Shown: positions 38,500 to 49,663 of the stretch, in pieces
Layout: each line of letters starts with the position of its first letter
How positions within the stretch are numbered: the stretch's first letter is position 1
Assembly: GCA_033782935.1 (NCBI GenBank)
Contig: JAWQEG010001432.1
Coordinates: 405,001 to 469,000 of the forward strand
Length of the DNA stretch: 64,000 bases
Direction: 5' to 3'
Source: Petrolisthes cinctipes
Lineage: Eukaryota > Arthropoda > Malacostraca > Decapoda > Porcellanidae
Position numbers and translations under genes: made by a program
Notes under the pieces: model-generated
What the model was told of the DNA's origin: nothing
What the model saw: the letters and a program-made list of their open reading frames with translations, nothing else
The model's database searches: none

Positions 38500-41147
38500 G
38501 TACAGATCGCTTCTGGGACCCAAAAATATCGAATTTTAGGGTGTTTTGAGGTTGAATTTGAGATATAAACGGGTACAGAAGACGCATGCACATATCGACT
38601 TTTGGGCACCTAAAAGATCGATTTTCAGTATGTTTTGGGTCTGTATTTCGAAAATACTCTAACACGGAGTAGGCATGTACAGATCGCTTCTGGGACCCTA
38701 AAATATCGAATTTTCCGGTGTTTTGGGCTGGAATTTGATATATCGACTCTAGGCACCTAAAATATCGATTTTTAGCATGTTTTGGGTCTATATTTTGAAA
38801 ATGTTCTAGCACTGAGTAGGCATGTACAGATCGCTTTTGGGACACCAAAATATCGAATTTTCGTGTGTTTGGAGCCTGAATTTGAGATATAAACGGGTAC
38901 AGAAGATGCACGCACATATCGACTTTTGGGCACCTAAAAGATCGATTTTCAGTATGTTTTGGGCCTGTATTTTGAAAATACTCTAACACGGAGTAGGCAT
39001 GTACATATCGCTTCTGGGACTCCAAAATATCGAATTTTCGGGTGTTTTGAGCCTGTATTTGATATATAAACGGGTACTGAAGATGCATGCACCTATCAAC
39101 TTTTGGGCACCTAAAATATCGATTTTGAGCATGTTTTGGGTCTGTATCTTGAAAACATTCTAACTAGGAGTAGGCATGTACATATCGCTTCTAGGATCCA
39201 AAAATACCGAATTTTCGAGTGTTTTAAACCTGAATTTAAGATATAAACAGGTACAGAAGATCGACTTTTGACACTAAAAATATCGATTTTTAGCATGTTT
39301 TGAGCCTATATTTTGAAAACATTCTAGCACTGAGTAGGCATGTACAGATCGCTTCTGGGACCGAAAAATATCGAATTTTCGGGTGTTTTGAGGTTGAATT
39401 TGGAATATAAACGGTTGCAGAAGATGCATACACATATTGACTTGCGGCACCTTAAATATCGATTTACAGCATGTTTTGGGCCGGTATCTGAATAGGCATG
39501 TACAGATCGCTTCTAGGACCCAAAAATATCGAATTTTAGGGTGTTTTGAGGTTGAATTTGAGATATAAACGGGTACAGAAGATGCATGCACATATCGACT
39601 TTTGGGCACCTAAAAGATCGATTTTCAGTATGTTTTGGGCCTGTATTTCGAAAATACTCTAACACGGAGTAGGCATGTACAGATCGCTTCTGGAACCCTA
39701 AAATATCGAATTTACTGGTGTTTGGGGCTTGAATTTGATATATCGACTCTAGGCACCTAAAATATCGATTTTTAGCATGTTTTGGGTCTATATTTTGAAA
39801 ATGTTCTAGCACTGAGTAGGCATGTACAGATCGCTTTTGGGACCCCAAAATATCGATTTTTCGGGTGTTTGGAGCCTGAATTTGAGATATAAACAGGTAC
39901 AGAAGATGCATTCACATATCAACTTTTGGGCACCTAAAAGATCTATTTTCAGTATGTTTTGGGCCTGTATTTTGAAAATACTCTAACAGGGAGTAGGCAT
40001 GTACATATCGCTTCTGGGACTCCAAAATATCGAATTTTCGGGTGTTTTGAGCCTGAATTTGATATATAAACGGGTACTGAAGATGCATTCACATATCAAC
40101 TTTTGGGCACCTAAAATATCGATTTTGAGCATGTTTTGGGTCTGTATCATGAAAACATTCTAACAAGGAGTAGGCATGTACATATCGCTTCTAGGATCCA
40201 AAAATACCGAATTTTCGAGTGTTCTGAGCCTAAATTTAAGATATAAACGGGTACAGAAGATCGACTTTTGACACTAAAAATATCGATTTTTAGCGTGTTT
40301 TGAGCCTATATTTTGAAAACATTCTAGCACTGAGTAGGCATGTACAGATCGCTTCTGGGACCGAAAAATATCGAATTTTCGGGTGTTTTGGGGTTGAATT
40401 TGGAATATAAACGGTTGCAGAAGATGCATACACATATTGACTTGGGGCACCTAAAATTTCGATTTTCAGCATGTTTTGGGCCTGCATCTGAATAGGCATG
40501 TACAGATCGCTTCTGGGACCCCAAAATATCGAATTTCCGGGTGTTTGGAACCTGAATTTGAGATTTAAACGGGTACAGAAGATGCATGCACATATCGACT
40601 TTTGGGCACCTAAAAGATCGATTTTCAGTATGTTTTGGGCCTGTATTTTGAAAATACTCTAACACCGATTAGGCATGTACAGATCGCTTCTGGAACCCCA
40701 AAATAACGAATTTTCGGGTGTTTTGGGCCTGAATTTGAGATATCGACTTTGGGCACCTAAAATATCGATTTTTAGCATGTTTTGGGCATATATTTTGAAA
40801 ATATTCTAGCACTGAGTAGGCATGTACAGATCGCTTTTGGGACCCCAAAATATCAAATTTTCGGGTGTTTTGAGCCTGAATTTGAGATATAAACGGGTAC
40901 TGAAGATGCATGCACATATCAACTTTTGGGCACCTAAAATATCGATTTTGAGCATGTTTCGAGCCTATATTTTGAAAACATTCTAGCCCTGACTAGGCAT
41001 GTACAGATCGCTTCTGAGACCCAAAAATATCGAATTTTCGGGTGTTTTGGGCCTGAATTTGAGATATCGACTTTGGGCACCTAAAATATCTATTTCTTGC
41101 ATGTTTTGGGTCTATATTTTGAAAATATTCTAGCACTGAGTAGGCAT
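38500..41147. repeat. HOR-3: 1000-bp 6-mer higher-order repeat, about 2.6 copies
   Basis: Units begin at 38500, 39500 and 40500 (the last is partial, to 41147). Spacings are 177, 147, 177, 177, 164 and 158, which sum to 1000. Every length class is represented. Marks include 'ctctaggcacctaaaat' (38747 and 39747), 'ttctaggatccaaaaatac' (39189 and 40189) and 'aaacggttgcagaagatgc' in the 164-to-158 interval. The copies are less uniform than HOR-2. Confidence 0.85.
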
Positions 41148-43363
41148 GTACAGATCGCTTCTGGGACCCCAAAATATCGAATTTTCGGCTGTTTTGAGCC
41201 TGAATTTATTATATAAACGGGTACTGAATATGCATGCACATATCTACTTTTGGGCACCTAAAATATCGATTTTCAGCATGTTTTGGGCCTGTATTTTGAA
41301 AATACTCTAACACGGAGTAAGCATGTACAGATCGCTTCTGGGACCTCAAAATAACGAATTTTCGGGTGTTTTCAGTCTGAATTTGAGATATAAACGACTT
41401 TGGGCACCTAAAAGATCGATTTTCAGTATACAGTAATTTGCGCCTGTATTTTGAAAATACTCTAACACGGAGTACGCATGTACAGATCGCTTCTGAGACT
41501 CCAAAATATCAGATTTTCGGGTGTTTTGGGCCTGAATTTGAGATATAAACGGGTACTGAAGATGCATGCACATATCGACTTTTGTGCACCTAAAATATTG
41601 ATTTTCAGCATGTTTTGGGCCTGTATTTTGAAAATACTCTAACACGGAGTAGGCATGTACAGATCGCTTCTGGAACCTCAAAATATCGAATTTTTGGGTG
41701 TTTTCAGCCTGAATTTGAGATATAAACGGGTACTGAAGATGCATGCCCATATCGACTTTTGGGCACCTAAAATATCGATTTTTAAGAATGTTTTGGGTCT
41801 GTATCTTGAAAACATTCTAACTAGGAGTAGGCATGTACTGATCGCATAAAGGACCCCAAAATACCAATTTTTCGGAAGTTTTGATCCTGAATTTGAGATA
41901 TAAACGGGTACAGAAGATGCATGCACATATCGACTTTGGACACTTAAAATATCGATTTTTAGCATGTTTTGAGCCTATATTTTGAAAATACTCTAACACG
42001 GAGTAAGCATGCACATATCATTTCTGGGACTCCAAAATATCGAATTTTCGGGTGTTTTGAGCCTGAATTTGAGATATAAACGGGTACAGAAGATGCATGC
42101 ACATATTTACTTTGGGCACCTAAATTATCGATTTTCAGCATGTTTTGGGCGTGTATCTGAATAGGCCAGTACAGATCGCTTCTGGGACCCCAAAATATCG
42201 AATTTCCGGGTGTTTGGAACCTGAATTTGAGATATAAACGGGTACAGAAGATGCATGCACATATCGACTTTCGGGCACCTAAAAGATCGATTTTCAGTAT
42301 GTTTTGGGCCTGCATTTTGAAAATACTCTAATATGGAGTAGTCATGTACAGATCGCTTCTGGGACCCCAAAATATCGAATTTTCAGGTGTTTTGGGCCTG
42401 ATTTCGAGATATCGACTTTGGGCACCTAAAATATCGATTTCTAGCATGTTTTGGGACTATATTTTGAAAATATTCTAGCAGTGAGTAGGCATGTACAGAT
42501 CGCTTCTGGGACCCCAAAATATCGAATTTTCGGGTGTTTTGACCCTAAATTTGATATATAAACGGGTACTGAAGATGCATGCACATATTAACTTTGGGAA
42601 CCTAAAATATCGATTTTGAGCATGTTTTGGGTCTGTATCTTGAAAACATTCTAACTAGGTGTAGGCATGTACATATCGCTTCTAGGACCCAAAAATACCG
42701 AATTTTCGAGTGTTTTGAGCCTGAATTTAAGATATAAACGGGTACAAAAGTACGACTTTGGACACTAAAAATATCGATTTTTAGCATGTTTTGAGCCAAT
42801 ATTTTGAAAAAAATTCTAGCACTGAGTAGGCATGTACAGATCGCTTCTGGGACCTCAAAATATCGAATTTTCGGGTTTTTTCAGCCTGAATTTGAGATAT
42901 AAACGGTTACTGAAGATGCATGCCCATATCGACTTTTGGGCACCTAAAATATCGATTTTTAAGTATGTTTTGGGTCTGTATCTTAAAAACATTCTAACTA
43001 GGAGTAGGCATGTACTGATCGCATAAAGGACCCCGAAATACCGATTTTTCGGGTGTTATGATCCTGAATTTGAGATATAAACGGGTACAGAAGATGCATG
43101 CACATATCGACTTTGGACACTTAAAATATGGATTTTTAGCATGTTTTGAGCCTATATTTTGAAAATACTCTAACACGGAGTAAGCATGTACATATCGCTT
43201 CTGGGACTCCAAAATATCGATTTTTCGGGTGTTTTGAGCCTGAATTTATGATATAAACGGGTACAGAAGATGCATGCACATATTGACTTTGGGCACCTAA
43301 AATATCGATTTTCAGCATGTTTTGGGCCTGTATTTTGAAAATACTCTAAAACGGAGTAGGCAT
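41148..43363. repeat. Patchwork satellite with a diverged HOR-2 relative
   Basis: Monomers begin at 41148, 41325, 41480, 41657, 41835, 42011, 42169, 42346, 42493, 42669, 42834, 43012 and 43188. The run 41835-42668 has the HOR-2 order (176, 158, 177, 147, 176) with 'gatcgcataaaggacccc' in the M1 position. Monomer 41325 is 155 bp, with both the 'gatataaacgactttggg' deletion and the 'tatacagtaattt' insertion, as at 19895. Confidence 0.8.
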
Positions 43364-44727
43364 GTCCAGATCGCTTCAGGGACCCCAAAATATCGAATTT
43401 TCGGGTGTTTTGAGCCTGAATTTGAGATATAAACGGGTACTGAAGATGCATGCATATATCGACTTTTGGGCACCGAAAATATCGATTTTGAGCATGTTTT
43501 GGGTCTGTATCTAGAAAACATTCTAACTAGGAGTAGGCATCTACAGATCGCTTCCAGGACCCAAAAATACCGAATATTTGGGTGTTTTGAGCCTGAATTT
43601 GAGATATAAACGGGTACAGAAGATGCATGCACATATCGACTTTGGACACATAAAATATCGATTTTTAGCATGTTTTGAGCCTATATTTTGAAAATATTCT
43701 AGCACTGAGTATGCACGTACAGATCGCTTCTAGAACCAAAAATATCGAATTTTTGGGTGTTTTGAGATTGAATTTGGGATATAAAAGGGTGAAGAAGATG
43801 CATACACATATTGACTTTGTGCACCTAAAATATCGATTTTCAGCATGTTTTGGGCCTGTATCTGAGTAGGCATGTACAGATCGCTTCTGGGACCCGAAAA
43901 TATCGAATTTTCGGGTGTTATGAGCCTAAATTTAAGATATAAACGGGTACTGAAGATGAATGCACATATCGACTTTTGGTAACCTAAAAGATCGATTTTC
44001 AGTATTTTTTAGGCCTGTATTTTGAAAATACTCTAACACGGACTGGGCATGTACAGATCGCTTCAGGGGACCCCAAAATATCGAATTTTCGGGGGTTTTG
44101 GGCCTGAATTTGAGATATTGACTTTAGGCACCTAAAATATCGATATTTAGCATGTTTTGGACCTATATTTTGAAAATATTATAGCACTGAGTAGGCATGT
44201 ACAAATCGCTTCTGGGACCCAAAAATATCGAATTTTCGGGTGTTTTGAGCCTGAATTTGAGATATAAACGGGTACAGAAGATGCATGCACATATTGACTT
44301 TGGGCACCTAAAATATCGATTTTCAGCATGTTTTGGGCCTGTATTTTGAAAATACTCTAAAACGGAGTAGGCATGTCCAGATCGCTTTAGGGACCCCAAA
44401 ATATCGAATTTTCGGGTGTTTTGAGCCTGAATTTGAGATATAAACGGGTACTGAAGATGCATGCATATATCGACTTTTGGGCACCGAAAATATCGATTTT
44501 GAGCATGTTTTGGGTCTGTATCTAGAAAACATTCTAACTAGGAGTAGGCATCTACAGATCGCTTCCAGGACCAAAAAATACCGAATATTCGGGTGTTTTG
44601 AGCCTGAATTTGAGATATAAACGGGTACTGAAGATGCATGCACATATGGACTTTGGACACATAAAATATCGATTTTTAGCATGTTTTGAGCCTATATTTT
44701 GAAAATATTCTAGCACTGAGTAGGCAC
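43364..44727. repeat. 1011-bp 6-mer unit, duplicated once
   Basis: Monomers begin at 43364, 43541, 43717, 43874, 44051 and 44199, then 44375, 44552 and 44728. The first two types recur exactly 1011 bp later, with the rare variants 'ggcatgtccagatcgc' (43361 and 44372) and 'ggcatctacagatcgcttcc' (43538 and 44549). After 44728 the second copy leaves the pattern. Confidence 0.82.
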
Positions 44728-47700
44728 GTACAGATCGCTTCTAGAACCAAAAATATCGAGTTTTCGGGTGTTTTGGGCCTGAATTTGAGATATCGACTTT
44801 GGGCACCTAAAATATCGATTTTTAGCATGTTTTGGACCTATATTTTGAAAATATTCTAGCACTGAGTAGGCATGTACAGATCGCTTCTGGGACCCAAAAA
44901 TATCAAATTTTCGGGTGTTTTGAGCCTGAATTTGAGATATCAACTTTGGGCACCTGAAATATCGATTTTTAACAAGTTTTGGGCCTATGTTTTGAAAATA
45001 TTTTAGCAATGAGTAGGTATGTACAGATCGCTTCTGGGACCCCAAAATATCGAATTTTCGGGTGTTTTGGGCCTTAATTTGAGATATCGACTTTGGGCAC
45101 CTAAAATATCGATTTTTAGCATGTTTTGGGCCTGTATTTTGAAAATACTCTGACACGAAGTAGGCATGTACAGATCGCTTCAGGGACCCCAAAATATCGA
45201 ATATTCGGGTGTTTTGAGCCTAAATTTGAGATATAAACGGGTACAGAAAATGCATGCACATATCGACTTTTGGGCACCTAAAAGATCGATTTTCAGTATG
45301 TTTTGGGCCTGTATTTTGAAAATACTCTAACACGGAGTAGGCATGTACAGATCACTTCTTGGACCCCAAAATATCGAATTTTCGGGTGTTTATGGCCTGA
45401 ATTTGAGATATCAACTTTAGGCACCTAAAATATCGATATTTAGCATGTTTTGGACCAATAATTTGAAAATATTCTAGCAATGAGTAGGTATGTACAGATC
45501 GCTTCTGGGACCCCAAAATATTGAATTTTCGGGTGTTTGAGCCTGAATTTGAGATATAAACGGGTACTGAAGATGCATGCATATATCGACTTTTGGCACC
45601 GAAAATATCGATTTTGAGCATGTTTTGGGTCTGTATGTAGAAAACATTCTAACTAGGAGTAGGCATCTACAGATCGCTTCCAGGACCCAAAAATACCGAA
45701 TTTTCGGGTGTTTTGAGCCTGAATTTGAGATATAAACGGGTACAGAAGATACATGCACATATCGACTTTGGACACTTAAAATATCGATTTTTAGCATGTT
45801 TTGAGCCTATATTTTGAAAATATTCTAGGACTGAGTAGGCACGTACAGATCGCTTCTAGAACGAAAAAAATCGAATTTTCGGGTGTTTTGGGCCTGAATT
45901 TAAGATATCGACTTTGGGCACCTAAAATATCGATTTTTAGCATGTTTTGGACCTATATTTTGAAAATATTCTAGCACTGAGTAGGCATGTACATATCGCT
46001 TCTGGGACCCAAAAATATCAAATTTTCGGGAGTTTTGAGCCTGAATTTGATATATCAACTTTGGGCACCTGAAATATCGATTTTTAACATGTTTTGGGCC
46101 TATATTTTGAAAATACTCTAACACGAAGTAGGCATGTACAGATCGTTTCTGGGACCCAAAAATATCAAATTTTCGGGTGTTTTGAGTATGAATTTGAGAT
46201 ATCAACTTTGGGCACCTGAAATATCGATTTTTAACATGTTTTGGGCCTATGTTTTGAAAATATTTTAGCAATGAGTAGGTATGTACAGATCGCTTCTGGG
46301 ACCCCAAAATATCGAATTTTCGGGTGTTTTGGGCCTTAATTTGAGATATCGACTTTGGGCACCTAAAATATCGATTTTTAGCATGTTTTGGGCCTGTATT
46401 TTGAAAATACTCTAACACGAAGTAGGCATGTACAGATCGTTTCTGGGACCCCAAAATATCGAAATTTCGGGTGTTTTGAGCCTAAATTTGAGATATAAAT
46501 GGATACAGAAAATGCATGCACACATCGAATTTTGGGCACCTAAAAGATCGATTTTCAGTATGTTTTGGGCCTGTATTTTGAAAATACTCTAACACGGAGT
46601 AGGCATGTACAGATCATTTCTTCGACCCCAAAATATCGAATTTTCGGGTGTTTTTGGCCTGAATTTGAGATATCAACTTTAGGCACCTAAAATATCGATA
46701 TTTAGCATGTTTTGGACCTATAATTTGAAAATATTCTAGCAATGAGTAGGTATGTACAGATCGCTTCTGGGACCCCAAAATATTGAATGTTCGGGTGTTT
46801 TGAGCCTGAATTTGAGATATAAACGGGTACTGAAGATGCATGCACATATTGACTTTGGGCACCTAAAATATCGATTTTACGCATGATTTGGGCCTGTATT
46901 TTGAAAATACTCTAACACAGAGTAGGCATGTACAGTTTGCTTCTGGGACCCCAAAATATCGAATTTTCGGGTGTTTTGGTGCTTAATTTGAGATATCGAC
47001 TTTGGGCACCTAAAATAATTTTTTTTAGCTTGTTTTGGGCCTGTATTTTGAAAATACTCTAACACGAAGTAGGCATGTACAGATCGCTTCAGGGACCCAA
47101 AAATATCGAATTTTCGGGTGTTTTGAGCTTAAATTTGAGATATAAACGGGTACAGAAGATGCATACACATATCGACTTTTGGGCAACTAAAAGATCGATT
47201 TTCAGTATGTTTTTGGCCTCTATTTTGAAAATACTCTAATACGGAGTAGGCATGTACCGATCGCTTCTGGGACCCCAAAATATCGAATTTTCGGGTGTTT
47301 TAGGCCTTTATTTGAGTTATCGACTTTGGGCACCTAAAATATTTTTTTTTAGCATGTTTTGGGCCTGTATTTTGAAAATACTCTAACACGAAGTAGGCAT
47401 GTACAGATCTCTTCTGGGACCCCAAAATATCGAATTTTCGAGTGTTTTGAGCCTGAATTTGAGATATAAACGGGTACTGATGATGCATGCAAATATCGAC
47501 TTTTGGGCACCGAAAATATCGATTTTGAGCATGTTTTGGGTCTGTATCTAGAAAACATTCTAACTAGGAGTAGGCATCAACAGATCGCTTCCAGGACCCA
47601 AAAATACCGAATTTTCGGGTGTTTTGAGCCTGAATTTGAGATATAAAAGGGTACAGAAGATGCATGCACATATCGACTTTGGACACATAAAATATCGATT

Positions 47701-49340
47701 GTTAGCATGTTTTGAGCCTATATTTTGAAAATATTCTAGCACTGAGTAGGCACGTACAGATCGCTTCTAGAACCAAAAATATCGAATTTTCGGGTGTTTT
47801 GGGCCTGAATTTGAGATATCGACTTTGGGCACCTAGAATATCGATTTTTAGCATGTTTTGGACCTATATTTTGAAAATATTCTAGCACTGAGTAGGCATG
47901 TACAGATCGCTTCTGGGACCCAAAAATATCAAATTTTCGGGTGTTTTGAGCCTGAATTTGAGATATCAACTGTGGGCACCTGAAATATCGATTTTTAACA
48001 TGTTTTGGGCCTATATTTTGAAAATATTTTAGCAATGAGTAGGTATGTACTGATCGCTTCTGGGACCCCAAAATATCGAATTTTCGGGTGTTTTGGGCCT
48101 TAATTTAAGATATCGACTTTGGGCACCTAAAATATCGATTTTTAGCATGTTTTGGGCCTGTATTTTGAAAATACTCTGACACGAAGTAGGCATGTACAGA
48201 TCGCTTCTGGGACCCCAAAATATCGAATTTTCGGGTGTTTTGAGACTAAATTTGAGATATAAACGGGTACAGAAAATGCATGCACATATCGACTTTTGGG
48301 CACCTAAAAGATCGATTTTCAGTATGTTTTGGGCCTGTATTTTGAAAATACTCTAACACGGAGTAGGCATGTACAGATCACTTCTTGGACCCCAAAATAT
48401 TGAATTTTCGGGTGTTTGAGCCTGAATTTGAGATATAAACGGGTACTGAAGATGCATGCATATATCGACTTTTGGGCACCGAAAATATCGATTTTGAGCA
48501 TGTTTTGGGTCTGTATCTAGAAAACATTCTAACTAGGAGTAGGCATCTACAGATCGCTTCCAGGACCCAAAAATACCGAATTTTCGGGTGTTTTGAGCCT
48601 GAATTTGAGATATAAACGGGTACTGAAGATACATGCACATATCGACTTTGGACACTTAAAATATCGATTTTTAGCATGTTTTGAGCCTATATTTTGAAAA
48701 TATTCTAGCACTGAGTAGGCACGTACAGATCGCTTCTGGGACCCCAAAATATCGAATTTTCGGGTGTTTTGGGCCTTAATTTGAGATATCGACTTTGGGC
48801 ACCTAAAATATCGATTTTTAGCATGTTTTGGGCCTGTATTTTGAAAATACTCTAACACGAAGTAGGCATGTACAGATCGTTTCTGGGACCCAAAAATATC
48901 AAATTTTCGGGTGTTTTGAGCCTGAATTTGAGATATCAACTTTGGGCACCTGAAATATCGATTTTTAACATGTTTTGGGCCTATGTTTTGAAAATATTTT
49001 AGCAATGAGTAGGTATGTACAGATCGCTTCTGGGACCCCAAAATATCGAATTTTCGGGTGTTTTGGGCCTTAATTTAAGATATCGACTTTGGGCACCTAA
49101 AATATCGATTTTTAGCATGTTTTGGGCCTGTATTTTGAAAATACTCTGACATGAAGTAGGCATGTACAGATCGCTTCTGGGACCCCAAAATATCGAATTT
49201 TCGGGTGTTTTGAGCCTAAATTTGAGATATAAACGGGTACAGAAAATGCATGCACATATCGACTTTTGGGCACCTAAAAGATCGATTTTCAGTATGTTTT
49301 GGGCCTGTATTTTGAAAATACTCTAACACGGAGTAGGCAT
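44728..49340. repeat. Region rich in 147-bp short monomers
   Basis: Monomers begin at 44728, 44874, 45021, 45168, 45345, 45492, 45667, 45843, 45989, 46136, 46283, 46430, 46607, 46754, 46930, 47077, 47254, 47401, 47578, 47754, 47900, 48047, 48194, 48371, 48547, 48723, 48870, 49017 and 49164. More than half are 146-147 bp, with runs of three or four in a row (for example 45843-46429). Elsewhere the short class usually stands alone between full monomers. The 'ggcacgtacagatcgcttc' monomer marks restarts at 44728, 45843, 47754, 48723 and later 50881, at unequal distances. Confidence 0.83.
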
Positions 49341-49663
49341 GTACAGATCACTTCTGGGACACCAAAATATCGAATTTTCGGGTGTTTTGGGCCTGAATTT
49401 GAGATGTCGACTTTAGGCACTTAAAATATCGATATTAGAATGTTTTGGACCTATATTTTGAAAATATTCTAGCACTGAGTAAGCATGTACAGATAGCTTC
49501 TGGGACCCAAAATATCGAATTTTTTGGGTGTTTTGAGCCTGAATTTGAGATATAAACGGGTACTGAAGATGCATGCACATATCGACTTTTGGGCACCGAA
49601 AATATCGATTTTCAGCATGTTTTGGGTCTGTATCTAGAAAACATTCTAACTAGGAGTAGGCAT
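49341..49663. repeat. Leading edge of the 2012-bp HOR
   Basis: Two monomers (49341, 146 bp, and 49487, 177 bp) correspond to the last two of the 12-mer at 52510 and 52656. They share 'cgatattagaatgttttgg' near 49431 and 52603 and 'cgaattttttgggtg' near 49516 and 52686. Confidence 0.8.
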
